DNA of 64,000 nt from Limonium bicolor (Eukaryota; Streptophyta; Magnoliopsida; Caryophyllales; Plumbaginaceae): contig CM041780.1 of the NCBI GenBank assembly GCA_023374045.1, positions 168,078,085 through 168,142,084 on the forward strand, read 5' to 3'. Position 1 is the first letter of the stretch. Each line of letters begins with the position of its first letter. The position numbers and the translations under genes were made by a program. The notes beneath the pieces are model-generated. The model searched no databases. It was not told the DNA's origin and was given only the letters and a program-made list of their open reading frames with translations. Positions 35,895 to 46,967 of this stretch are shown here, piece by piece.

Positions 35895-38800
35895 TGAAAT
35901 ACCCCAAATCTAATTAATATTATTAAACCATTATTTAATGGAAATAATTCAAATAAATCATTTCACGTACGCATGCAAACCCATGCATGAGAACGTTACG
36001 TAAAAATAGTCGTTTCTCCATAAACGCTAAAACGCCTTAGAAACATGTGATCAAGCATGACCTTGTATGACCTTCTAAAACTTAAACCAAATGGTCATAC
36101 ATTATTATATGAATATAAACATATTCCCTAGCTATATTCAGTCAAAAAGCAAAACGCTCGGGAGTGCTCACGCGCCGCCCTTAAAGCACGAAAAGTCCGG
36201 AGGAGTGCCGAGGTGGCACGAACTCCTATAAAATTAATTCCTTGAGTTCCTAACATCATTATTAACCATTATAAAGAGAACCCACGAAGTGGTTTCTCAA
36301 AATTCAGCAAAAACCAGGAGGATTTCTTAGCGCTCCTTTTTGCCCGGGTGTGTCCCGATGGCCCGTAAATTATGTCATGGGTTGATATAACCCCATATAA
36401 CTCAATGTAACATCTTAGTATATGTTTATTTACTATAATAAGTGTTTACAAACACTTGGAACTCATAAAAACAATTGTTTCCCAAAATTTCCTTAGAGCA
36501 CAAAAACACACCTTCGGGTGTCACGAAAACGCGTTTTACGCAATTGCCTTGTAGTTTTTGACATGCCACGAATTGGTAATCTTAAAAGGGTTAAAATGAC
36601 CTTCTAAATCAGTTGGTGAGACTAGTCAACAAGGTCTCTATAGGGGCCGATTTTGAGAGCAAAAACTAGTATAAAATTTGCTTTAAAGTTTATAAAAATA
36701 AAGATGACTCACCTCCCATGTGTTTATTACTTAATGTCAAAGTATGTAGGTCTATTTGACCAGCTGTCGAAATTATGCAGAGAATAAGGCCATGTGAGCT
36801 AGGAAGAAAACAAAATGCAAAAGGCAAAAAGTAGATCTAGATTCCTTTCTTTTGCTTTCTTAAAACAGTAACCTTCCATGCTTCTTCCAAGCTATTCATG
36901 GCCGGTTGTTAAGCCCCATTCAGACCTCCAAATCGTGCACACAAGGGAAGAAGACAAGTCATTAACTTAGAAAAATCAAAGAATATACCTTACTTTTTTA
37001 CCTTGTCTTCTAGCTCATATCTTTTCTTTCCAACTCTTGCCTTGTCACCACCACATGTCCGAAATTTTGCAGAAACATGGGCATTTATTGAGCCAATAAA
37101 CCATGTAATAAACTAAGGAAAAGTAAAGTCATTTGACATTAAAAATTGACAACGCAAAACAAATTCCAAATGCATTTTCTTACCTTATACAATTCGTGAG
37201 TCTCATTCTTCTCCTTGCCCTCTTCATCACGAATTGGTAAGGCTCCTCCTCTCTCTTCTAGCTTCATCTTCTTCCTTTGAAGCTCTTAAGTCCATTAATG
37301 GAGTTTTAACTTCTATCTTCATCTTTAAGGTAATTTCCTAGCATTTTTGTCAAGCCTTGAAGCAAAACTCTTCCTAGCATACAACAAGCATTCGACATCA
37401 ATTAGTTCTCCAAGGAGGTTGTCCAAACCAACATTAAACCAAGGAGCATCTCAAGGTTACTTAAGGTAGTTTTAATGCTTGAAATCCTTAAAGCACATTT
37501 TTATGTGTAACCAAGTTCTACTTCTTCTAAGCTCTTTTCTTCTTCATTTTCATGAAGGAAAACTTGTTCTTCATCCACCTTTGGTGAGCCGAAATTATAA
37601 GGAGAAAAGCTTAAGGTAAATTCTTGTAAAACTACTTACAAATCTACTTAAGATCTTTATTCAAGATCTAACTCCTAAACTCCTTCACCACTTGCATATA
37701 ACCGAAGTGGAGCATCAAATTTCCTTGGAGAAAGCTTGGAGATTCAAGAGAGTTCAAGCACTTAACCACCTTTGTTAAGAAGTAAGTTTACTAAGTAAAT
37801 CTTTATGTTATAAGCTTTGTTAAGCTTCTAAAAATTTTAAAAAAAATTATGTACATCTCCTAGGTTTATTAAAACCGAAACTATATGGTATTATATGCCA
37901 AAAATACAATCTATAACTTATATAGAAAATATTTACCTTAAGACACATTTTTGTGTCACAAATTTTATGTTACAATTAATTCAAGCCGAATTATCAAGGG
38001 CAAAAATGCTTTATTTTGAGCTAAGAATCAATATAAGACATTACAATAATTTTTACATGAGTTATATGACTCATATGAATTTATGTACATTTATTATGAC
38101 ATATAAATCCACTTTTATATACTATATGGTCACTATTTAATTATGGCCGAATTGCCTAAGTGAAATATTTTATGAGCTACTTATGTATATAAACTTATAT
38201 CATAAAGTTGGTGAGTTAAAATATTCTATTAGTGCTTAAATGGCTAATTAATTAAGTTAAGTGGCTTAAATGTAATTTTTATAAAGTTTGGTGAGTTTAA
38301 TGTGAAAACCGTGAGTTAAGAGTGTATTTGGTGTAATTAAAATATAATATAAGGTTAGGAATTAAGTTTAAGAATTTTAGATAATTTAAACAAGCTTTAA
38401 AATAACTTTTATAAAGTTTTGGGCTATTATAATTTATAAAAGTTGTTATGAAAGTTTAGAATTATTAGTGGGCAATTCATAATTAAGAGAATTATTAGGT
38501 TCACTTTCGAAATTTTAGAATTAAATATTTAGACTATAGTTTATAAGTTATTAAGTAACTATTATAAAGTTTTGGGATGAAAATGTAATTAAGGAAAATA
38601 AATGACAAAGCCGAATTACTTTGGGGTTAGTTTGGTAATTTAAGATTTATATAATATATTCGGCATTTATGGAGAATTAAAATTAAAACTATAGTTTACA
38701 TGACATTATGTAAAGGTTATAAGATTTTGTGGTTAGATTGTGATTATAAGAAATAAATTATTAAGGCCGAGAATTTGAGGGGCTAAGTTGTAATTTTAGA

Positions 38801-40692
38801 AAGTTATAATATTCAAAAGCTATATACCAAAATATTAGAGGTGGTTTTATAATTTAACTAAATAAGAAGTTAAAACTCTATAATAATGAGATTAGAATTT
38901 AATATAAAGTTTATGAATTTATGTGGTTGTTTTGTAAATAACCGAAATAAAAGGGTAAGAATTTAGATTAAAATAAATATAGGTCCTATATGGATATTTG
39001 GAGGAATTAGAAAGAAAGAATTTTGATTAAAGGAGTTATGAAGTTTAAACTATGACTTATATAATTATAAGGAATTTAAAGGTAACCAATAATTATTACT
39101 TTTGGTTAAAGGAGGAATAATGAAAACTATAAGAATCTTATGTCCATGTATGACATATAAAATAGTTAAGGAATCATAAGTTGTTATGTCAACTAGACAA
39201 AAAAAATAAAACAAATATAGTACATGAATAAATAACACATTATGTACATTAAAGGATTTATAAATAAATCAAAAGGAATAACAAATAAGTTATACATAAA
39301 ATCATGAGGTAATTAAAAGAAAAAACCTCACATGAAATAACAAATACAGATTTGTTAAAAGATTCAATAGAATCATTATATAAGGGTAACATAAATTAAC
39401 CCTCTCAGTTAATCCTATTCTAGGACTTTGTTTGACCAGACGTTGACCGGGAATAAACAAGTACAGTCTACGGTGAACGGTATGGATTCTTGCAACCTGT
39501 TTTCTACCGGATTACACCGGCTTGTGTGCTATCTGTTGTTTGAAATAACGACCAAGATCATTAATGTAAAATGTTGTTTACTCTTGTGCACTGTGTATTA
39601 TTTTATGTGTGTGAATGATGCTGACTACAACGTGTATGTCCCACGCATACAAACACTACTATACCAGTGGATTAAATACCTGTGCTTCAGTATACCGAGG
39701 ACTTGTACTCAAGTCTCTCACTAACTTCACTTTATAACAAACGTCATTATCCTAAACGTGATAATTGGCAATACACATTGTGTTTTTGTTTAACGTCTTT
39801 ATATGACACTTAACAACTCTATACTACGAGAATGAGGAGCCCAGTTGGATCTGGCCATGCATGCTACAGGAGCTGTACCTGTCTCAGGTCGTCTCCTACC
39901 TACGTCGCGACGGAACACTTCAGTTGAGAGGAAGACTTTATTCCTCTCGGGTTTCTAATGCCCATCAGTTCAGTGTGAGGAAGACTTCATTCCTCTCGTG
40001 GGTTCTATTTCCCACATTTCTCAGTTCAGGGTTTAACTACGTTATCTCCTGGGGTTTTTATACCCAACCTTTCTATCTTAACGAGGTCACTATACCTCCA
40101 TTATTTGAGATATTCAGTTATACCTGTCAGTCCCATTGTGTGGACCCGACTATCATTAAAGATTTCAGTTCAGCTAACTTGACCTTCTGCAGTCTTGTTC
40201 TATGTGACATTATTGTCCTTGTATGGATACTTGTTATCAGTATACTATGCTTGTTTACAGCTTATTAAAAATGAACTGCATGTATTCGACAAAGTAGTTG
40301 GTGTGGCCCGGTAGACGATGGGCTGCACGTTTTCCATACCAGCATTGTTTGCTGAGCCCCTTTGGGGGCACCCCCATTTTTCAGGTACCTGAAGTTAAGA
40401 AGATTACCACACCGAGTGTAGGTGGGGTAGATTCAAGCTATGGGAGTCTCCTACTAGTTATTTGTTTTTACTTAAGTATTTTACATTTGAGTTTGATTCC
40501 TAGTATCTCGGGTTGTATTCGTATTCATACCGTGACTTTTGGAGATTGTATTTGGAGTTAGCCTTGTTGGTCACAAGGGTGGCCAACGGCATTGTAATAC
40601 CGCCCGGTTGTTGTATCTATTTCCGCTGCAGTTGTATTTTATTTGGGTGTGATCGCCGTTCAGATTATTGGATTTCGGGTTGGGGTGTTACA
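35895..40692 (+). repeat. 3' LTR of the Ty3 element (4798 bp)
   Basis: Begins TGAAATACCCC and ends GGGTGTTACA, followed by the right target duplication GTTCT. It differs from the 5' LTR by many single-base indels, often in short homopolymers, and by scattered substitutions. Confidence 0.92.
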
Positions 40693-40701
40693 GTTCTGGC
40701 C

Positions 40702-41288
40702 GAGCTGAGTTGCGCCAGCTTGTGACTCGAGAGAGGGCCGAGTTAGCGGGTGTTGTAGAGGACACCCGTCCGGGCCTAGTAAGGACCGGGTATGCCTTCG
40801 GGTATGCACACTACCAGGGTGGCTTAGTAGTGACTCCAATAGTACGAGCACATTGTGCTTAATGCTGCCCTTAGGTTGCAAGTGCCAGTGTCACCACGGG
40901 CACGAAGCAACTAGAGGATGTCTGGGTCGAGCTGAGTTGCGTCAGCTTGTGACTCGAGTGAGGGCCGTGTTTGCGGATGCTGTGGAGGGTATCTGTCCGG
41001 GCCTAATGAGGACCGGACGTGCCTTGAGCATGCACGCTGCCAGGGTGGCTTGGTAGCGACTCCAATAGTCTGAGCATGTTGTGCTCAGTGCTGACCCTTA
41101 GGTCAGTTAGCGGGTGCTGTGGAAGGCACCTGCCCGGGCCTGAAGGGGACCGGGCAAGCCTGTGAGCATGCCTGTTCCCAGGATGGCTTGGTATCGATTC
41201 CAAGAGGTAATGAGCACTTTGTGATCAGTGCCGCCCTTAGGTTGCGAGTGCTAGTGTGACCACTGGCACGAGGCAACTAAGGGTCGTC
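40702..41288. repeat. GC-rich tandem repeat, three degenerate units of ~180-226 bp
   Basis: Units start near 40702, 40928 and 41105. Shared words are 'gagctgagttgcg(c/t)cagcttgtgactcgag', 'cgggcct(a/g)', 'aggaccgg', 'ccagggtggctt(a/g)gta' and 'gactccaatag'. It is much more GC-rich than anything around it, with no coding pattern in any frame shared by the units. It abuts the right target duplication of the Ty3 element. Confidence 0.75.
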
Positions 41289-41479
41289 CTGATTGTATGA
41301 CTCCTGCCACGAAAGGTGCAAGGGGCATTGCACATCAGAGCCGTCTTGCGGTTCGGCAAGTGTTGAGTCCTGGAACAGGGCGGAGACAGGGTGCGACGTG
41401 GTCCGCGTTAGCACACCTTACTGACTCGTACTAGTTGGGGTCTTTGGTTGTTGGGCTGTTGGAATGCTATAAGGGTTAT
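41289..41479. other. Unassigned GC-rich to AT-rich transition
   Basis: A continuation of the GC-rich block without a clear further repeat unit. Nothing is recognised. Confidence 0.4.
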
Positions 41480-41815
41480 AGTGTATATAACGTAAAAAAA
41501 AACTTGTACGGATGTTCATACAAACCTGTACAAATATTCATTAAAACATGTACATTCTCACGTAAAAACATGTACATCCTCGCATTAAAAACATACAGAT
41601 GGTCACATAAACCTGTACGAATCATTAAATATGTATATCCTCATATTAAAATATGTACATATAAGGGAGAAAACATGTACATATGACCATACAAACATGT
41701 ACAGATGTTCATGAAAAAACATGTACATTCTCACATTTGAACATGTACATTGTCACATTAAAATATGTACATTCTCATATTAAAATATGTACATACATCC
41801 TCACGTTAAAATATC
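41480..41815. repeat. 'acatgtacattctcacatta' tandem array
   Basis: About fifteen degenerate copies of a roughly 20-24 bp unit built on the palindromic core ACATGTAC followed by 'attctcac(a/g)tta'. Spacing is uneven. It is AT-rich and non-coding. Confidence 0.75.
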
Positions 41816-42204
41816 ATCGTATACATGTAAAAATAAATTTTTTTAAAAGTTGTCGAAACATATCCATGTCTGGTCTTGTTTTGAAGAGCTTGAATTTAGA
41901 TGAACAATGATATCATTTTTTTTCATTTTGGACTTATATATTAAAAGTTACAACCATTTAAATTATTGTTGTTGTGATTAAGATAAAGAAAAAAAGAAAA
42001 AAATACTAAGTAAAAGCATAAGTGTGAATAGGAAGTTCTAGTTTTCTAATTACAAAACCACCTCTTCCCCTATTTTCTATTACAAAATTACCCTTCCCCT
42101 ATTTTTTATTACAAAATCACCCATTCCCCTATTTTCTAAATTATAAAATTATCCTTGGATGTAGTCGTCCTAGCTACAAGCACATGTAGCCAAGAAATTA
42201 GGCA
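41816..42204. other. Fragment resembling the end of a MULE-like element
   Basis: The stretch 41860-41960 ('aaacatatccatgtctggtcttgttttgaagagc...') resembles the right inverted repeats of the MULE-like elements at 42595 and 53609. Repeats of 'attacaaaa(c/t)(c/t)acc' follow at 42045-42150. It may be the right end of another element whose left end is near 24600, but no clean target duplication is seen. Confidence 0.35.
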
Positions 42205-42594
42205 AAAAAAATTATAGTTATATACTAGTAGCTTTTAAGAAATTAAAGCGAAGATATTAAAATAATTACTTTTAGTTTTCGCCGGTACAATTATTTCTTT
42301 TTAATAATGGATATATACAGTATTATATGAAATTATACGAATATATGTTGTAGCGAATTACAGCATGTAATTGTAAATGTTTCATTACATATACTTTATT
42401 TTTTCATATGTAACTAATATCAAAAAATGAAAAAATGTATGTCATATTATACGTATTTTCATATAAATTTTGTAAACATGAATGATATATGATTAGGACG
42501 TAAATATCTGCAGTAACCAGGGATTCTGGGAAGTCCCATTTTCCATTTTAGATATTGTTTCTGTCCCATAGCATGTGCTACGCCTTATATCTTA

Positions 42595-44156
42595 CGCGAA
42601 TTCGAAGGTGGAGGTTGTGCCACCTTGTAATATGGAGATGGCTAATTTTGGTATTTTGTCCTGTCACATGTCAACCTTCTATTGGAGGAAAATAAAGCAA
42701 AAAGAAAAAAATAGAGAATAAGAGGGAAAGTCACGTAGAGGGGGAGAGGAGTAGGTGAGTAGGAGAGAGAAAAACACTTTTTTTAAAAATGTCATAACTT
42801 ATAAAATATAAGTGTAAAAATAAAAAAAATTATACCATTGTTTATCATTTTTTGTGCTCTTCAAAACAAGATGTATCATGGATATGTTTTGATAAACTTT
42901 TTACTTTTCATTTTTTGTATGTACATATTTTTTAAGATTCATTGTGAATCGTAAGTTCAAGAAAAGTGAATCAAAGGTTGTTAAAAAGTGAATCAGAGAG
43001 TTGCTTAAAAGTGAATATGAGTTAAAAAAAAGCAAACCTCATAAACAGAGGTTGTTTAACTAAAGTGATTCTGATTGTTTGACTAGTGTGAATCAGAGGT
43101 TTAACAAGAGTGAATCAAAGGTTGTTAAAAAGTGAATCACAAGTTGTTACAAAGTGAATCAGAGTAATAAGAGTGAATCTCGTAAGCATAGATTAAGAGG
43201 TTTAAGAAATGTGAATCAGAGGTTTTTATAAAGTTAATCATGCGTTTAAGAAAAGTGAATCAAAGGTTCAAGAAAAGTGATTCTCGTAAATAGAGATTGT
43301 TTTAACTAAAGTGAATAAGAGGTTTAAGAAAAGTGAACCAGTGGTTTAAGAAAAGTGAATCAAAGATATTTTAAAGGTGAATCAAAGGTTTAAGAAAAGT
43401 GAATATTTTGTTTAATACTAGTAAAAGTTAATCCTACCACAAACTTATGCGAGGGTGGTTTTTAGGGTGTTTGGGGGGAGGTAGGGTAATCTTTTTGGCA
43501 TTAGTTCTACACTTTATATTGTCGTCACTACTCGACAGTTGTTTAGGGGTTGTGGTTTAGGGTCTGCACTACAAACCATATAAAAACGCCTTCGACGTTT
43601 TTAGCATTCCTAGGGTGGTTTTGAGGGTGTTTGGGGGTAGGGCAATCTTTTTGGCATTAGTTCTACATTTTATATTGTCGTCACTGACTCGACAGTTTTT
43701 TAGGGTTTATGGTTTAGGGTCTAACGCCTTTGATGTTTTTAACTTTACTATGGTGGTTTTTAGAGTGTTTGGGGTAAGATTCATTTTATTAATGAATAAG
43801 GTTCATTTTATTATTAAAAAAGATTCATTTTGCTAATGAATAAGATTCACTTTAAAAATACCTAATATATACTCATTCTAAAAATATAAAATTTTAAGTT
43901 TACCAAAACATATCCATGATACATCTTGTTTTGAAGAGCACGAAAAATGATGAACAATGGTATAATTTTTTTTATTTTTGCACTTATATTTTGTGAATTA
44001 ATAATTTTGAAAAAAAAAGAATTCTCTCTCCTACACTCCCCATTACACCCGTCAACACACCTTTTCCATTTTTTTCATTTTTTTCTTCTTATCACATACT
44101 GACACTTGGATGGGAGCCACAGTACAAGGTGGCGCAAGCGCCATCCTCTCCGTTCC
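42595..44156. mobile_element. MULE-like non-autonomous element 1
   Basis: A 1562-bp element with long inverted repeats. The 110-120 bp around 42785-42900 pairs with 43900-44010, and the outer ends share the block GCCACCTTGTA. The 9-bp target duplication is nearly perfect (TATATCTTA at 42586-42594, GATATCTTA at 44157-44165), and copy A shows the empty site at 15616-15628. The interior is an array of 'gtgaatcagaggtttaagaaa' words (42950-43410), then two blocks of 'gggtgtttggggtagggtaat' sequence (43440-43790). No protein is encoded. Confidence 0.8.
42950..43410. repeat. 'gtgaatcaaaggttgttaaaaa' tandem array in MULE-like element 1
   Basis: About 18-20 degenerate copies of a 20-25 bp unit with core AGTGAATCA(A/G)AGGTT, separated by 'taagaaa' or 'gttaaaa'. 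The same array occupies 53870-54260 of element 2. Confidence 0.85.
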
Positions 44157-44229
44157 GATATCTTAAGCTTGTACTGGCGAGAATGGCTCTTTATGAGCCG
44201 AGTATTGTCGTTTCAGCTAACAATAAAAA

Positions 44230-44396
44230 AGATATGATTAGGATGCAAGTCATTATTAATTAATTTGCAACTTAAAATTTTGGAATTTTTTTTCATTTAG
44301 ATGAACATTTCTAAACATTTGAGCCGTTGAGTAATAAAAAGCTCCTTAAGTAAATCTAAATACTAAGAATGTAATATATATATAAAGATGTTATAC
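44230..44396. other. AT-rich spacer
   Basis: Sequence between the end of copy B and the MITE at 44405. Nothing is recognised. Confidence 0.4.
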
Positions 44397-44404
44397 TATG
44401 CTGT

Positions 44405-45213
44405 CAGGGGTGAGAATTTGGATAATTCGGTTAACCGAAATCCAAATTGTAAAAAAAAAATTGGATTTCGGTTAATTCGCTTTTTAACCGAATTATCCAA
44501 ATTTTGATCAAAACCGAATTAACCGAAATCCAGATTATCCAAATCCGACTTTTTTTTAAGTTGAAAACCGAAAACCGAACTGAAATCCAAAATTTCCTTC
44601 AGTTCGGATTTCAATTAACCGAATTTTTTTAAAAAAAACTGAAAACCGATTTTATAAATCGGATTTCAGTTAACCGATTTTTTTTAAAAAAAAACTAACA
44701 CGTTTTTTTGTTTCTTGTTCATCAGCAGCAGTAATAACCATACGCTGCTAGAAGATTGTGAATTCCCTAGTTACCAATTCATCACAACAGAAACAGAAAG
44801 AACTCACTCAAACATTAGACTAGTTACATCAAACTAGGGGTGAGCAGCGATGAACGATGTTTCAAAACAACCAGTTACATATAATTAATTTGACGAAAAA
44901 AGAATAGTATGACATTATATAATTGAAGGATTGGAGCAATGCGAGATAGGATTTTGAATTTTGACGTTTTGTTTGTCACGTTTAAAGAGTATTAACTATT
45001 AAGGAAAGATTTAGGGATTTTCTTTAAGAAAAAGTTTGGATAATTCGGTTAACCAAATTTTACAGGGTTAATCCCGAAATCCAAACCGAATTATAATTCG
45101 GATATCCGAATAACCGAAATTTTAAATCCGGTTTTAAAATTCGGTTAAAAAAAAATTTGGTTAATTTGGATTTTGGATAAATCCAAATTATCCAATCCAA
45201 ATGCTCACCCCTA
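44405..45213. mobile_element. hAT-type MITE with 'ttcggttaaccgaa' repeats
   Basis: Ends CAGGGGTGAGAATTTGG and CCAAATGCTCACCCCTA form an inverted repeat. The 8-bp duplications are TATGCTGT (44397-44404) and TATGTTGT (45214-45221), with one mismatch. Both arms are made of words such as TTCGGTTAACCGAA and GGATTTCGGTTAA, giving a long hairpin potential. The middle (44700-45040) is unrelated sequence with an inner 'aggggtgagcag' word near 44836, perhaps a second nested end. Confidence 0.75.
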
Positions 45214-45264
45214 TATGTTGTTGAAAATCAGCCATTAGAACCAGAGGCGACAAGAGACGGATGG

Positions 45265-45515
45265 GTGTTCGGCCCCCAACTCTTTCGGGTACATGCTTAA
45301 ATCAGTTTTTTTTGTTATATAGTTTACTTATGTTATTAGATATTTGTTCGTCCCCCCTCCCCAAACTTTCTCAGGTACATGTTTAAATCAGTTTTAGTTT
45401 TTTTTTATAATAGTTTTTTTTATGTTATTAGATATTTCTGCCCCCAACTTCCTCAAGTACATGTTTAAATTAGTTTATTTATTTGTTATATAATTTATTT
45501 ATGTTATTAGATATT
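45265..45515. repeat. Three degenerate ~85-110 bp tandem units
   Basis: Each unit has 'gcccccaact(t)tc(c)tc(a/g)(a/g)gtacatgtttaaat(c/t)agtt' followed by 'ttatgttattagatattt'. Units begin near 45269, 45350 and 45430. Non-coding, with no family recognised. Confidence 0.7.
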
Positions 45516-45789
45516 TATTTGCATAAAATCATTCACTATAATCTCACCATGATATTACTAAATTATATTTATTATCATTTTTATGTCTATTAATATGTAA
45601 TCTTTGTTCTAGTCCTAGAATTATATTGTAAAAATCATTTTTAGTCTATAGATAAGAAAACTCTTAATATTTTTATTTTAGCAACATAGTCTAAAGTAAA
45701 ATTTTATGTCAATCTTAGTAATCATGTACCCCTACTATCTATAATGCAAGTTTTTTTAGTTTTTTTATTACAAATTTTGTAAATTAAAA
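45516..45789. other. AT-rich spacer before copy C
   Basis: No gene, RNA or repeat family recognised. Confidence 0.4.
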
Positions 45790-45956
45790 GATTAAGGTGA
45801 CCATAGTTTATATGAGAATTTGAAGTGTGTTGAGAGAACCTTTTATTCAATTAAAAATTGACACAAGTTTACACTTTTTGAAAAAAGTAGCTTAAAATTT
45901 CATTTGTGCTTAGAGAACGGGGCCTAAATTCCAAGAAGCACTGATAGGGATATGGC

Positions 45957-46944
45957 GCTGTTTGGAGGACCCTAGAAAATTTCTGATAGATATTTAACAG
46001 TTCGGAGATGGAAGAGGGATTTCGATACTAAATCAGAAGCACTGACCAATTTATATGTTTGGATAAAATTCCCAGACTTGAGCTTGGAGTATTTGACAGA
46101 GGAGTGTTTAAGCGAAATCAGTAGTAAGGTTGGGAAGGTGATCAAAACTGACATTGCAAGGACTCGACTGGGTTGTGCTATCAGTGGTCGATCCTGTGTC
46201 AACCTGGACTTAACAAAGCCATTGATTGGGAAATTCAAGCTACAAGGAAAAGTCCACAAGATTGAGTATGATGGCATCCATCTCTTGTGTTTTCATTGTG
46301 GGTGTTTTGGGCATCAGAAGATCAACTGCCCAAGGTTAGAGGACGCCACGGCAGAGATAAATGAGGGTGGCTTTAAGGTTGTTCAAAATCCACCGATAGA
46401 AGATGACTCACACCTCTCAGAGAATTTTGGTCCCTGGATGCGAGTAACCAGAAAATGAAGGTCCAAACTGGAAAAGGGACCTATTAGAAAAAGAGGGAAT
46501 CCTTTTCTCTTAAATGGGGGTTCAGACTCTAAATCTCATCCTCCTACCGGGATACAGAAAGTTTTGTGCCCTAATGTTACTCCAACTGAGGATCTAGAGA
46601 CTTTGATCTCCAATAGTTTTGAGGCTCTGGCGACTAACCAGGATGGTGCTGATGTTCTTGAGAATGGGGATCATTCAAAGAGCCAGCGTTTGGGGAAGCA
46701 GCATGTGAAGCCAACAGTTAATCAGGCTGGCGCCAATAAGAAGCCCCCAGGAGTCAAGAACAAGGAAGTTTTGATGGATGGAGTGAGCAACATTGAATCT
46801 GCTACTCATCTAGCTAAGTCTTCTCTCCCCTCTACTTCATCTGTTTGTGTTGATGGTATTGAGAGATCTGACCATGCTTCTAGTGTTATACATGTGAACT
46901 CAGGTGGTAAAAGTGAGCAGGGTCCTGACCCTGTATTGACTTGA
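45957..46944 (+). pseudogene. LINE-2 ORF1 (DUF4283 / CCHC zinc knuckle), truncated
   Basis: RNA-binding structural protein of the LINE particle. It opens with the end of a DUF4283-like domain (YLTVRRWKRDFDTKSEALTNL, VWIKFPDLSLEYL), then a conserved GKVIKTDIAR...RSCVNLDLTKPL block and a perfect C-x2-C-x4-H-x4-C knuckle, CFHCGCFGHQKINC (about 46288-46329). One TGA stop at 46456-46458 interrupts it, and the same frame stays open afterwards to 46944 through a low-complexity Ser/Asp-rich tail. The N-terminus is missing. Confidence 0.85.
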
Positions 46945-46967
46945 TTTTGTTTATTTATCTAATGAAT

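Larger units (their letters stand above)
24721..40692 (+). mobile_element. Ty3/gypsy LTR retrotransposon, Tekay-like chromovirus, inactive
   Basis: A 15,972-bp element with 5-bp target duplications GTTCT (24716-24720, 40693-40697). Two very long LTRs (4815 and 4798 bp) run TGAAATACCCC...GTGTTACA. The internal part (29536-35894) has a Met-tRNA primer site, gag, a foreign AlkB-like block, protease, RT, RNase H, integrase and polypurine tract in Ty3 order. Tekay/Del assignment rests on domain order, the LTR and primer-site style, and the integrase C-terminal wording. Many frameshifts and a mutated RT active site show it is dead. The LTRs differ by many single-base indels, unlike the young element at 57576. 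Confidence 0.92.
15691..44229. repeat. Segmental duplication copy B (heavily interrupted)
   Basis: Starts at the point equivalent to about 4545 of copy A (sequence around 'gcaaaattgagctttctt') and continues 15691-18266. After LINE-1 it resumes at 24401-24567, then 42205-42585 and 44166-44229. Between 24567 and 42205 it is replaced by foreign sequence including the Ty3 element, and about 110 bp of the ancestral segment (8196-8306 in copy A) is missing. It carries the ZIP pseudogene. Confidence 0.8.

Noticed and set aside
24568..42204. One giant MULE spanning the Ty3 element, with ends near 24611 and 42185
   Set aside because: 'ggctacatgc' on the left and 'gcacatgtagcc' on the right are inverted, but the flanking 9 bp do not match well and the similarity is short.
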